From contig CAYNPH010000033.1 of NCBI GenBank assembly GCA_964399035.1, forward strand, positions 1 through 43,880: 43,880 nucleotides of DNA. The letters run 5' to 3'. Positions 1 through 8,148 of this stretch are shown here, piece by piece; the stretch's first letter is position 1; every line of letters begins with the position of its first letter. The position numbers were made by a program, and so were the translations under genes. The stretch comes from WAOL01 sp964399035. GTDB taxonomy: Archaea; Thermoproteota; Thermoprotei_A; Sulfolobales; NBVN01. The notes beneath the pieces were generated by a model. It did no database searches. It was not told where the DNA came from and worked only from the letters and a program-made list of their open reading frames with translations.

Positions 1-51
1 GGGGCATTGATTAATTAGGCGGGGGAGAGAAGGGAAGCGTGGGTGCGTTAA

Positions 52-870
52 ATGCTTGTTGAGCCTCCTGTTAAGGGTGTTGAGGTAGGTATCATAGGTG
101 GTAGCGGTCTCTATGACCCTGAAGTAATTGAGGACGCTAAGGAATACAAGGTTTACACACCTTACGGGCTTCCGTCAGACAACCTCATAGTGGGGTGGCT
201 TGCCGGAAGAAAAGTAGCTTTCCTGCCGAGACATGGAAGAGGACATAAGATACCTCCTCACAGGATAAACTACAGGGCCAACATCTGGGCCCTCAAAAGC
301 GTAGGCGTCAAGTGGGTCATAGCTGTCAGTGCGGTAGGGTCTCTAAGGGAGGACTACAGACCGGGGGACGTGGTGTTCCCTGATCAATTCATCGACATGA
401 CTAAGTCGAGGGAGTACACATTCTTTGACGGCCCGGTAGTTGCGCACGTGAGTATGGCTGACCCCTTCTGCCCGACCCTGAGGTCGATCCTAGCTAGGTC
501 GGCGGAGTCGCTGGGCGTAAGGTACCATGGTAGGGGCACGTACGTATGTATAGAGGGGCCGAGGTTCTCTACCCGGGCCGAGTCGAGGATTTGGAAAGAG
601 GTCTTCAAGGCAGACATAATAGGGATGACGCTAGTGCCGGAGATAAACTTAGCTAGGGAAGCCGGCATGCACTACGCCACAATAGCGTTGGTGACGGACT
701 ACGATGTATGGGCAGACCACCCAGTAACGGCTGAGGAAGTCGCCCGGGTAATGGCGGAGAACGTAGCTAAGGCTAAGAAACTAATCCTCGACGCAGTACC
801 GAAAATCCCGAGGGAAGGAGAGAAGGTGGGATGCGCTTGCGAGGAGAGCCTGAAGAACGCGCTAGTGTAG
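52..870 (+). CDS. mtnP: S-methyl-5'-thioadenosine phosphorylase (MTAP, archaeal type II)
   Basis: Cytosolic enzyme that phosphorolyses 5'-methylthioadenosine to adenine and methylthioribose-1-phosphate, a purine and methionine salvage step. The 272-residue length fits the PNP/MTAP family. Visible motifs are the phosphate-binding GGSGLY (about residues 16-21), PRHGRGHKIPPHRINY, GPRFSTRAES in the middle, and TDYDVW near residue 218, whose Asp is the adenine-binding residue of MTAPs. The C-terminus has GCAC, a CxC motif like the one reported in Sulfolobus MTAP II, where it forms a stabilising disulfide. ATG at 52 is preceded by a TATA-like TTGATTAATTAGG around 8-20, so the gene probably has its own promoter with a short leader. 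First gene of a tight three-gene run. Some archaeal relatives prefer inosine/guanosine, so substrate is less certain than family. Confidence 0.9.
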   Translation: MLVEPPVKGVEVGIIGGSGLYDPEVIEDAKEYKVYTPYGLPSDNLIVGWLAGRKVAFLPRHGRGHKIPPHRINYRANIWALKSVGVKWVIAVSAVGSLREDYRPGDVVFPDQFIDMTKSREYTFFDGPVVAHVSMADPFCPTLRSILARSAESLGVRYHGRGTYVCIEGPRFSTRAESRIWKEVFKADIIGMTLVPEINLAREAGMHYATIALVTDYDVWADHPVTAEEVARVMAENVAKAKKLILDAVPKIPREGEKVGCACEESLKNALV

Positions 871-1757
871 TGACGAGTGTGGAGAGGAAGGTTAGCAAGG
901 CCCTCGACGCGATACGTGGCGACGCGGTTCAGGAGCTGGAGACCTTCATTAAGGAGGTAGGTCAGAAACTAATACTAACCTATGCGGGCCCGTATAGCTC
1001 CCCCGCCAGGTACGCTTCCCTAGTACTGAGTAGCTTAACAGCAGTGAATAGCGACTGGATGCATCCACAGGACCTAATGTACTACACCGCCCCCTACGAT
1101 GAGGGGCGTGAGGCGAGGGTAGTAATCTTCGCGTCGGACGCCGGGCTAAACACCCTAGCAATGCTAATCGAGCAACTCGTGTGGACGGGTCACAAGGTAA
1201 TGATAGTCACCCAACACGAGTTGCCTGACATAATATCCTTCAGAATACCCGAGGACACGGTAATCATCAACCTAAACACCGATGACTGGTTACTGACCAC
1301 GCACGTCCTGATAGCGAGGGCGATAGCGGAGTTCGGTGAGTCCGAAGGGGTGAGGCTGGAAAGACTTGGTAGGGAAGCCTCGAACGTAAGACCCATAATC
1401 AAGGACCTCCTGGAAGAGTACGCGGGCACCCTAAGCGACGTGCGGGAGTTCGTAAGGACACCGACAATAGTCACCGCCTCACCAACCATGTGGGGACCGG
1501 CTGAGGCGATAGCTTACTCCAACTACACACGCACTGGTAGGTACCTCGTAGAACCGGAGGCGGTGCCGCAGGTCTCCGTATTCACAGGGAAAGTACTGAT
1601 AATTAGCACGGACGTTGAGGAGTACTCGCTGAAGCAAATAAAGTCCCTACCGCTCACAACGTCAGTTAAGGTACAGGAAGTAAGGCTACACACCGACCCA
1701 CTAACAGCACCCATATACGGCATAATACTCGCTAGGGCCCTCGAGTACATGCGGTGA
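831..1757 (+). CDS. SIS (sugar isomerase) domain-like protein
   Basis: Conserved protein of about 308 residues with the look of a double SIS fold: a segment near residues 45-70 (YAGPYSSPARYASLVLSS) resembles the phosphosugar-binding loop of the SIS family, and VVIFASDAGLNTLAML followed by GHKVMIVTQ resembles the second SIS strand-loop-helix pattern. No exact function can be named. It overlaps the end of the MTA phosphorylase gene and is 9 bases from the SDR-like gene, so the three are probably co-transcribed. Two starts are possible: ATG at 831 with AAGGTGGG just upstream but a 40-base overlap, or GTG at 870 which overlaps the MTAP stop codon (TAGTG) and leaves 295 residues. A role on the methylthioribose-phosphate product is an inference from position only. 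Confidence 0.7.
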   Translation: MRLRGEPEERASVVTSVERKVSKALDAIRGDAVQELETFIKEVGQKLILTYAGPYSSPARYASLVLSSLTAVNSDWMHPQDLMYYTAPYDEGREARVVIFASDAGLNTLAMLIEQLVWTGHKVMIVTQHELPDIISFRIPEDTVIINLNTDDWLLTTHVLIARAIAEFGESEGVRLERLGREASNVRPIIKDLLEEYAGTLSDVREFVRTPTIVTASPTMWGPAEAIAYSNYTRTGRYLVEPEAVPQVSVFTGKVLIISTDVEEYSLKQIKSLPLTTSVKVQEVRLHTDPLTAPIYGIILARALEYMR

Positions 1758-1766
1758 GCGCAGGGC

Positions 1767-2489
1767 ATGAAGGAACCGGTGCTGATAGTCGGTGCGTCAG
1801 GGAAGATCGGGCGGGTGATAGCGAGGAGACTAACTAGCATGGGGTACGACCTAATACTTCAATGTAATAGGAACTGCGACGTGCTGAAGGAGATAGGGGA
1901 ATCAACACTCAAGTCAAAAACCCTTATAGTGAAGCACAACTTCCTCAGTGAAGGCATTGACGCCTTCATAAGTAAGGTACGGGAACTCACTAAAGAACCT
2001 CCGGGAACGGCGATAATCAGCGTCGGCGTCTACGATGACACAGGATTCACTGAGTCAACCGAGCAGAACGTGCTGTCAGTACTTACAACTAATCTTGCCG
2101 TTCACGTACGCATTATTGAGGTGCTCGCCACATGGATGGGTGCGGAGGGAGGCACGATAGTGGTGCTGACTGACGCCACACCGCTTCGAGGACCCGACGT
2201 TTACTGCGGGCTGAGGCCGTCCCTACCGTACCTAGCGGCGTCCGCTGGCGTGCACGCGCTCATCCGCTCAGCTCCAAGTAGGTTACCTAGTAACGTGTAT
2301 GTTGTTGGGGTAGCGTTAGGATGGGTTGAAGGGGATCACATACCGCGGAAGCTTCGGGCATGCATAGAGGAGAGCGTGCCCGCTAGGAGGGCGATACCTG
2401 TGCAGGACGTGGTTAACGTGGTGTTAAGCGTTGCTGAAATGGCAGAGCTCCTTAACGGGGAAGTAATTGAAGTCACGGGAGGTTTATGA
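1767..2489 (+). CDS. SDR-like Rossmann protein with degenerate active site
   Basis: A 240-residue protein with the short-chain dehydrogenase/reductase outline: glycine motif GASGKIG at residues 8-14, TAIISVGVYDD in the place of the NNAG strand, VVLTDATP in the place of the catalytic Ser strand, and a C-terminal GEVIEVTGGL typical of SDR enzymes. The usual catalytic YxxxK is not there: the aligned segment reads PYLAASAG, so the Lys is replaced by Ser. It may bind a nucleotide without being a standard dehydrogenase, or use a different mechanism. It starts 9 bases after the SIS-like gene, which points to one operon with the MTA phosphorylase. Substrate unknown. Confidence 0.75.
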   Translation: MKEPVLIVGASGKIGRVIARRLTSMGYDLILQCNRNCDVLKEIGESTLKSKTLIVKHNFLSEGIDAFISKVRELTKEPPGTAIISVGVYDDTGFTESTEQNVLSVLTTNLAVHVRIIEVLATWMGAEGGTIVVLTDATPLRGPDVYCGLRPSLPYLAASAGVHALIRSAPSRLPSNVYVVGVALGWVEGDHIPRKLRACIEESVPARRAIPVQDVVNVVLSVAEMAELLNGEVIEVTGGL

Positions 2490-2493
2490 GGGA

Positions 2494-2549
2494 TGGTCAG
2501 CCGCGGGTTCTGCGCTCATCGCTCGCCCCTTGTAAGCTACATCATCCAA
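2494..2549 (-). ncRNA. Candidate C/D-box guide sRNA (first)
   Basis: Read on the minus strand: a C box ATGATGT (2545-2539, last base off consensus RTGATGA), a 12-nt interval, a poor D' box (CGAG region, 2525-2522), a C' box GCGATGA (2522-2516), a 15-nt interval and a perfect D box CTGA (2500-2497). TGG before the C box pairs with CCA after the D box, giving the short terminal stem expected of the k-turn. A TATA-like AATTAAAT at 2578-2571 lies about 26 bases before the predicted 5' end. In archaea such RNAs guide 2'-O-methylation of rRNA or tRNA with L7Ae, Nop5 and fibrillarin. The D' box is weak and no target was verified. Confidence 0.45.
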
Positions 2550-2567
2550 GCGAAATTACGGTTAACC

Positions 2568-2581
2568 CGAATTTAATTCCT
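2568..2581. promoter_or_regulatory. Probable bidirectional TATA element
   Basis: AATTTAATT lies about 30 bases upstream of a short leader for the phosphoesterase gene (ATG 2610) on the plus strand, and about 26 bases upstream of the predicted sRNA 5' end (2549) on the minus strand. The element is nearly symmetric, so it could serve either or both directions. Confidence 0.4.
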
Positions 2582-2609
2582 TACCCACCACATAGTATGA
2601 GGGTAGTCA

Positions 2610-3359
2610 ATGGAGTTACTGCCAGGGGTTGAGGTGGTTGCTGAGCTACCGGTGATTTACTTAAGGGATCTGAAGGTACTGATCCTAGCGGACACCCACA
2701 TAGGTTTCGAGGAGGAAATGGCTGAGAAGGGGGTCTTTATACCGGCGTTCCAGTTAAGGAGGGTCTTAGGGATACTTGAGGAATCCCTCAACCTAGTTGA
2801 CGTGGATAAGGTAGTCATAGCCGGGGACTTCAAACACAGGTTCTCGGGGCTGGGAAGGGCTGAGAGAAGGGAACTAAGCGAGGTGCTCACATACCTTCTC
2901 CCTAAGGTGAATGAAGTCATAGTTGTTAGGGGGAATCATGACAACTACCTGCCCTTACTGAAGAGGAGGTTCCCCTTCGAGATAGTTAACGAGTTGCTGC
3001 TGGGAAAGTACTTGATAGTTCATGGACATAGACCCCTTAACGAGGTTCAGAACAATGAGTGGGAGGTACTAATATTCGGGCACGAGCACCCCAGCATAAC
3101 GCTCAGGGACTCGATAGGCACCATAGGTAAGTTCTCATGCTTCCTAGTAGGTAAGCTAGAGGACGGCAGGGACTTCCTAACCCTCCCGGCGGTCGGTGCG
3201 TACCAGACAGGGTCGAGGATAACACTTGACCGGAGCACGTACCTTTCACCAATACTCAAGGAGAGCGCCGACCTTGAGAGCGTGAGGCCCGTGATAGTCG
3301 ACGAGGAGGTCGGGTTATTCGAGCTACCCCCACTCCCAGAGTTCTTAGACTTCATGTAG
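2610..3359 (+). CDS. Archaeal metallophosphoesterase (calcineurin-like)
   Basis: A 249-residue two-metal phosphoesterase. All metal-ligand blocks are visible in order: DTH (residues 28-30), GDFKH (72-76), GNHD (108-111), HGH (138-140) and GHEH (157-160). The arrangement, including LILADTHIGFEEEM, matches the archaeal/bacterial family often found beside DNA ligase or DEAD/DEAH helicase genes and annotated as a phosphoesterase of unknown substrate; no such neighbour is present here. It stands alone between the sRNA candidate and the TBP gene. The ATG at 2610 is chosen because the N-terminus then begins just ahead of the first strand. Confidence 0.85.
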   Translation: MELLPGVEVVAELPVIYLRDLKVLILADTHIGFEEEMAEKGVFIPAFQLRRVLGILEESLNLVDVDKVVIAGDFKHRFSGLGRAERRELSEVLTYLLPKVNEVIVVRGNHDNYLPLLKRRFPFEIVNELLLGKYLIVHGHRPLNEVQNNEWEVLIFGHEHPSITLRDSIGTIGKFSCFLVGKLEDGRDFLTLPAVGAYQTGSRITLDRSTYLSPILKESADLESVRPVIVDEEVGLFELPPLPEFLDFM

Positions 3360-3383
3360 GCACGCATTACCAAGCCTAAAATT

Positions 3384-3417
3384 ACTTAAAAACCCCTCTG
3401 CCCCCTTTAAAAGGGGG
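3384..3417 (+). promoter_or_regulatory. TBP promoter with overlapping palindrome
   Basis: A TATA-like ACTTAAAAA sits at 3384-3392, about 31-39 bases before the GTG start of the TBP gene. At 3401-3417 there is a perfect inverted repeat, CCCCCTTT and AAAGGGGG around a single A, covering the expected transcription start; its G tract is also the Shine-Dalgarno region. A second overlapping pairing is possible between AAACCCC (3390-3396) and GGGGTTT (3414-3420), and both use the same G tract. An operator or a leader hairpin are both possible. Confidence 0.45.
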
Positions 3418-3422
3418 TTTAG

Positions 3423-3998
3423 GTGGAGATTAAACCCATAATCAAGATTGAGAATATAGTAGCAACAGTCACGCTCGACCAGAAACTAGACCTAAACGCC
3501 ATAGCCCGCTCCGTGCCTAACATAGAGTATGACCCGGAAGAATTCCCGGGCCTCATACTCAGGCTCGAAAGCCCTAGGCTCACGGCCCTAATATTCAACT
3601 CAGGTAAAATGGTTGTCACGGGCGCTAAAAGCACTCAGATGCTGATTAAGGGCTTCAAACACATCATGAGGATATTCGTCAGGCACGGCATAATAATAGT
3701 GGGTAAGCCTAAGATCCAGATCCAGAACATAGTGGCGTCCGCGAACTTAGGCGTTGAGATAGACCTCGAGAAGGCCGCATACCTCCTCCCCAACACTATG
3801 TATGAACCCGAGCAGTTCCCCGGATTAATTCACCGCATGAAGGAACCGAAGGTCGTACTACTAATCTTTAGTAGCGGCAAGATGGTCATAACCGGTGCTA
3901 AGAGTGAGGAAGACGTACAGAGGGCAGTCTACAGTATTTACGAGAAACTAAAGGAACTAGGATGCGTGAGGGAAGCGCCTCAGAGTACGCCCTGGTGA
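3423..3998 (+). CDS. tbp: TATA-box-binding protein (TBP)
   Basis: General transcription factor that binds the TATA box with TFB to recruit RNA polymerase. The 191 residues consist of two imperfect repeats of about 90 residues: the first begins IKIENIVATV and contains EFPGL and ALIFNSGKMVVTGAKS; the second begins IQIQNIVASA and contains QFPGL and LLIFSSGKMVITGAKS. The paired Phe residues that kink DNA are present in both repeats. The length is that of archaeal TBP without the N-terminal extension of eukaryotes. The start is a GTG preceded by a strong G-rich ribosome-binding stretch (3413-3417). Confidence 0.97.
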   Translation: MEIKPIIKIENIVATVTLDQKLDLNAIARSVPNIEYDPEEFPGLILRLESPRLTALIFNSGKMVVTGAKSTQMLIKGFKHIMRIFVRHGIIIVGKPKIQIQNIVASANLGVEIDLEKAAYLLPNTMYEPEQFPGLIHRMKEPKVVLLIFSSGKMVITGAKSEEDVQRAVYSIYEKLKELGCVREAPQSTPW

Positions 3999-4306
3999 GG
4001 AAACCAACACCACAACCTTGATTTTCCTTACAAGCACATACCCTAAAGTCAGTATGGCTTTTCCTTCATAATTAACCCAAATACATTAGCTATCGGTGAT
4101 CGCAAACGAAAGTTTAGTTGTGTGCTCCCCACGTTGCTACAGCTACAAAACGTTGTCAGAGTGAACTGTGGTCTTCATCCCTAGCAGTCTAAGGCTGCCC
4201 ACCTCATCATCCAGGCTAAATATCACTTGAGAGCTATTATATTACTAATTGGTGGGTGTTCTCTGTACTTTTACTTTATCTGATCGTTTTGAGGGGAGAC
4301 AGGCAG
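3999..4306. other. Gene-free interval between TBP and membrane-protein gene
   Basis: About 308 bases with no credible protein gene on either strand. It holds the C/D-box RNA candidate at 4152-4214 and its TATA-like box; nothing recognisable was seen in 3999-4150. Confidence 0.5.
4152..4214 (-). ncRNA. Candidate C/D-box guide sRNA (second)
   Basis: On the minus strand: a perfect C box ATGATGA (4210-4204), a 16-nt guide interval, a near-consensus D' box CTGC (4187-4184), a C' box GGATGA (4180-4175, one mismatch to TGATGA), a 15-nt guide interval and a perfect D box CTGA (4159-4156). A TATA-like TAATATAATA at 4243-4234 is about 26 bases before the predicted 5' end. The terminal stem is weak, with only two of three flanking pairs. 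It lies in a gene-free interval. The expected role is rRNA or tRNA 2'-O-methylation guiding; the target is not identified. Confidence 0.5.
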
Positions 4307-4855
4307 TTAAACATACTTTTCTTCTTCCTTCATAAGTTGTCTCTGCTTTATGAATAGCATAGTTCCTAAAACACCTGTCACAGCACCTAATAACGATAGA
4401 AAGGCTGAGGTGAAAGCTAGGAACGAGTAGGGATGCGTTACATTTACTATTACGTACGTATATGAGGCGTTGCAGCCGGAAGGCAATTTTACGCTAAAGA
4501 ACTCAACGCCGGGAACGCTTAATGAAACCTTCCCAAACTTTGGTTTTTTAGATATGCTGGTGTTTGTTCCATAAACTGTGAAGTTTATGAAGCGTACGAA
4601 ACAATTTGTGACTTTAACCGTTATGTTAGTAGTATATTCACTCATTCCGGCTAACACTTCAGGGGGAGGCAACTTACTAGGTATCCTACCGCCTACAACT
4701 ATGTGTCCTTTTTCGGTGAATTCTGTGGTAAACTTCACCTCTGTAGCCATGATTGCCAGTGGAATAGTAATTAATAATAGCGCAAGCCCTAGGATCACTA
4801 ACTTTTTCCAGTAGATGTAAGGAGGTTTATTTGATTTCCTTATAGGGTAAATCAA
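4307..4855 (-). CDS. Hypothetical membrane protein with external beta domain
   Basis: Unrecognised 182-residue protein. A membrane segment lies at about residues 18-38 (LVILGLALLLITIPLAIMA) after a positively charged N-terminus, so the middle domain probably faces outside. That domain (about 39-140) is rich in Val, Thr and Ser with several N-x-T/S sites, consistent with a surface domain that STT3 could glycosylate. A second segment at about 145-170 ends in a charged KQRQLMKEEEKY tail. It is AT-rich compared with its neighbours and read away from the transporter operon across a shared promoter region. No function can be assigned. Confidence 0.7.
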   Translation of the reverse strand: MIYPIRKSNKPPYIYWKKLVILGLALLLITIPLAIMATEVKFTTEFTEKGHIVVGGRIPSKLPPPEVLAGMSEYTTNITVKVTNCFVRFINFTVYGTNTSISKKPKFGKVSLSVPGVEFFSVKLPSGCNASYTYVIVNVTHPYSFLAFTSAFLSLLGAVTGVLGTMLFIKQRQLMKEEEKYV

Positions 4856-5163
4856 CGTTGCCCATCCTCCAAGGAGTGATTGAACGTAAGTTAGATAATA
4901 AAGGGTAATGCACTATACTCAGTAACTTAAAAGTAACCTTACGTAAAGTATTGGGGATTTCTCAAAATATCTTGATTGTTATCAGAGAATCTTCTTGATT
5001 ATATATGTTAAAATTTTATTCCGTTTATTATTGGCTTATGCTATCTAAGTAAATTTTTATTTAGGTATCATAATCGAATGCTGTATTTTCGTAGCTGTTT
5101 CGAAGAATACTTTTAAGTAATGCTTAAAAAGGATGGCAATTCATCAATATTTGAGGTGACCTT
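4856..5163. promoter_or_regulatory. Divergent AT-rich promoter region of the transporter operon
   Basis: A gene-free interval of 308 bases between the membrane-protein gene (minus) and the binding-protein gene (plus), more AT-rich than the genes beside it. TGCTTAAAAAGG at 5121-5132 is a good TATA element for the plus-strand operon and GAGGTGA at 5153-5159 is the ribosome-binding site before ATG 5164. Several other TATA-like stretches occur (for example around 5050-5065). No clear operator repeat was found. Confidence 0.5.
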
Positions 5164-8148
5164 ATGGATAAGAAAGTAATTGTACCCATCATAATATTGC
5201 TACTGATTGCTGTATCTGTGATTCCTGCGTTTACGATAACCACATCTGCCCAAGCTAAGACAGGTAAGCCAGTGACCGAGATAACATGGAAGGTGAGCTT
5301 AAACAGGGAAGCGGCGATTCTGTCGGTAGCAAGTGGGAAAGCCGACGTATTTGCGTGGTCGTCACCGCTACCTCAGTACCAGGGTCTAGACCCAGCGATC
5401 CTGGGCAAGCTCAAGTTAATAAAGTCAGCATCAACGTTCGTTGACATAGGCATTAACCCTGCGGCTAACGTGATCGATCCGAACGCACCCGGTGAGGTAA
5501 AGCTTCACAAAGTAAGCTACAAAGGTCAGCAAATACCGGGTCTAGTTTATTGGAACCCGCCGAAGGGTAACTGGATAAACATAACCGACATTAAGGACTA
5601 TAAGAACCTGCATTTCAACCCATTCGGGCTTTGGAAGGTAAGATTCGCGTTAAACTTCTTAATTGACAGGGATCTAATAATAAGAACGATTTACGGTGGG
5701 AGCGCGGCGCCCGCACTAGGATGTATAACGCCTTCTCACCCAGCATATCCGAAGCTGAAGTATATATACAGTGAACTAGGGTTAACTCCGTCTGGAAATA
5801 AGGAGAAAGCTGTCAAAATGTTTATGGAGGCCATGAAGCAGGCAAACGAAACGCTGAAGAAGTATAAGATGATGCTAGTTCTAGAACCTGATTCATCGTC
5901 CCCGACCGGTAAGTTCTGGTACTTCGTCAAGCCTGATGGAAGCAAGGAACCCATAACCGTTTACTTCGTAATAAGAATCGAGGACGAGAGGCTTTATGTT
6001 GGTAGGCAGGTAGCTAACTGGATCGAGCACTACTGGAACCTCAAGGTAGTGAGGATAGAAAGGAGTAGATCCGTGGTAACGCCCGTTATATACGGTAACA
6101 ACCTAGTGAAAACTTCGTCAAGGTTAGGCAATGTTGTATGGACGCTGTACACTGAGGGCTGGGTAAGCATGGGTGAAGAGCCAGCCATCTACGCTAGGTA
6201 TGATGTGGCGTTCTTCTATGGCCCGTTATGGGGTTACGGACCCAATACTATGATGACAACGTTCTGGTATTGGTGGAACGCCACTATGTATAAGCTAGGC
6301 TACGACTTAAACTACGGTTCCTTCACGCAGAAGACCGAGGACAAGCTATGGAAGGAGATTGAAGAATTACTTCTCATGGGTGTGCAGCAGTCTCCCAGAG
6401 TATTCGTAACTGAGAACTGGGAGTTCGCCCCTGTTAACAGAGACAGGGTAGTACAGTTAGTGCCGGGCGTCGCTACCGGTATTTGGAATATGTGGGCACT
6501 GAGAACGCTAGAGACGGTGGACGGCAAGGCTACAGTGATGGAGTACTCAGCTCAGGGAGCATTGTTCATGAGTGCATGGAATCCTGTCCTGGGCTTCACG
6601 GACGTATATAGTGAGCTCATGGGTAGGCAAGTAAGGGACTTCGCCTTCTATAGCTCACCAATTACTGGTATGCCGATACCGATCAGAGTTAAGGGCTTCA
6701 AGGTGCTATACAATGTGACGGTACCTGATGATGCTTACGTCTATAATTCCAGCATAGGGGTAAAGAAGTGGGTCGTGTCCCCTGACGCAGGTAAGAAAGT
6801 GGACGCTGAAGTTATAGTGAATTACAACCTAGGTATGTGGCATGATGGTAACCCAGTCACGTTGGCCGACGTGCTCTACTGGTACGGATTCTATTGGGAG
6901 TGGTCGCACGATGACAGCAAGAATAACGTAACGGATCCGTATTATGACCCCGAAATTGCCCAGAGTATGGGCTACACTATGTCATTAATTAAGGGTATAA
7001 AGATAATCAACAGCACCACGATCGCCATATACACCACGTACTTAGACGTGACACCGGCATTAATAGCGCAGTCGGTAGTAATGTGGCCAGATATGCCTTG
7101 GTATGAAATGAGCGCTGCCGAGTATTTAGTAGCTAACGCGATTAAGCCAACCGGCGGCAACCTACCTTACGGCTGGACCACAAGGGAGGGTGAGTCAACA
7201 GGTATAAGCTTCATAAACCCGACCCACGCTAAGGATGTAATGAACACTATGGAAATGTTAATGAAGAAGAATTACGTGCCGCCATACATAAAGACATTCC
7301 CAGGATTAACAGGCTACTCTGTGAGTGAGTATGAGAAAGGAATTAAGTTCATACAAGAGCATGGCCATGCTATGATTAGTAATGGCCCATTCTACGTTGA
7401 CTCATACGACCCCAACTCAAGAACATTGGTGATGAAGTGGTTCAAGGACTACGTGTACCCGCCAGGTTACTGGAACACGAAGTTCGAGTTATACGAGCCA
7501 GCCCTAGTAGGCTTCAAGACAGCCCCGCCATCCATAGTGATAGCTGGAAAGTCATACACGTGGACTGCTGAAGTAAAACTATACAGGATACTCCCAAGCT
7601 TTGCTGAGGAGAACCCAACTAACGCAATAATATACGTGAAGCTATATAAGGTCACTTCCAATGGAACAAAGTACATCACCGACCTACCAGAGGACGCCGT
7701 TAAGCTAGTGCAGCCGGGACTGTACTCAATAACATTATCAAGTAACTTCACGGCAACGTACATGAAGAACCCAGGAGCGTATATGATACAGTTAATAATA
7801 GGGTCGCCAAAGTCAGGCATAACGATTGTAAAGAACATTGAATTAACAAGCCTAGGTGCAATAACGCCTACAACGACGTCGACCACGTCAACACCGCCTA
7901 CAACCACGACGTCCACAGTAATAACGACGGTCACTCATAGTGGAACAGTTACTATCGCAACCACTAAGATAGTAACGTCGACAGCAACCGTCACAACGAC
8001 AACTACCGCCATGAAAACAACGACCGTCCCGACTACCGTAACTACTACAGTCACGCAGGCCACGAGCAATTGGGGCGTAACTGCTGCGGCAGCGATAATA
8101 TTATTCATTATTGGACTCATAATAGGTTACGCAGTAAAGCGTAAGTGA
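5164..8148 (+). CDS. ABC transporter family-5 solute-binding protein, membrane-tethered
   Basis: Large extracellular binding protein (994 residues) for a peptide/oligosaccharide-type ABC importer. A signal sequence (about residues 1-30, hydrophobic VIVPIIILLLIAVSVIP) is followed by a periplasmic-binding-protein type 5 domain, with GLWKVRFALNFLIDRDLI and a second lobe containing MWHDGNPVTLADVLYWYG as in Dpp/Opp proteins. Residues about 900-965 are a Thr/Ser-rich stalk, probably O-glycosylated, then one membrane helix (about 970-990) ending in KRK. This tethered form is usual in archaea that have no lipoprotein anchor. It is longer than bacterial DppA (about 500-550 residues). It heads the operon with two permeases and two ATPases. 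The substrate may be peptides or sugars; thermophilic archaea use this family for both. Confidence 0.92.
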   Translation: MDKKVIVPIIILLLIAVSVIPAFTITTSAQAKTGKPVTEITWKVSLNREAAILSVASGKADVFAWSSPLPQYQGLDPAILGKLKLIKSASTFVDIGINPAANVIDPNAPGEVKLHKVSYKGQQIPGLVYWNPPKGNWINITDIKDYKNLHFNPFGLWKVRFALNFLIDRDLIIRTIYGGSAAPALGCITPSHPAYPKLKYIYSELGLTPSGNKEKAVKMFMEAMKQANETLKKYKMMLVLEPDSSSPTGKFWYFVKPDGSKEPITVYFVIRIEDERLYVGRQVANWIEHYWNLKVVRIERSRSVVTPVIYGNNLVKTSSRLGNVVWTLYTEGWVSMGEEPAIYARYDVAFFYGPLWGYGPNTMMTTFWYWWNATMYKLGYDLNYGSFTQKTEDKLWKEIEELLLMGVQQSPRVFVTENWEFAPVNRDRVVQLVPGVATGIWNMWALRTLETVDGKATVMEYSAQGALFMSAWNPVLGFTDVYSELMGRQVRDFAFYSSPITGMPIPIRVKGFKVLYNVTVPDDAYVYNSSIGVKKWVVSPDAGKKVDAEVIVNYNLGMWHDGNPVTLADVLYWYGFYWEWSHDDSKNNVTDPYYDPEIAQSMGYTMSLIKGIKIINSTTIAIYTTYLDVTPALIAQSVVMWPDMPWYEMSAAEYLVANAIKPTGGNLPYGWTTREGESTGISFINPTHAKDVMNTMEMLMKKNYVPPYIKTFPGLTGYSVSEYEKGIKFIQEHGHAMISNGPFYVDSYDPNSRTLVMKWFKDYVYPPGYWNTKFELYEPALVGFKTAPPSIVIAGKSYTWTAEVKLYRILPSFAEENPTNAIIYVKLYKVTSNGTKYITDLPEDAVKLVQPGLYSITLSSNFTATYMKNPGAYMIQLIIGSPKSGITIVKNIELTSLGAITPTTTSTTSTPPTTTTSTVITTVTHSGTVTIATTKIVTSTATVTTTTTAMKTTTVPTTVTTTVTQATSNWGVTAAAAIILFIIGLIIGYAVKRK

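Noticed and set aside
4578..4814. Plus-strand 78-residue frame inside the hypothetical membrane protein gene
   Set aside because: It is antisense to a gene with clear signal/membrane structure and lacks a promoter or ribosome-binding site.
7467..8120. Val-rich open frames on the minus strand under the end of the binding protein
   Set aside because: They are the antisense of a Thr-rich stalk (ACN codons reversed give NGT Val) and have no start signals.
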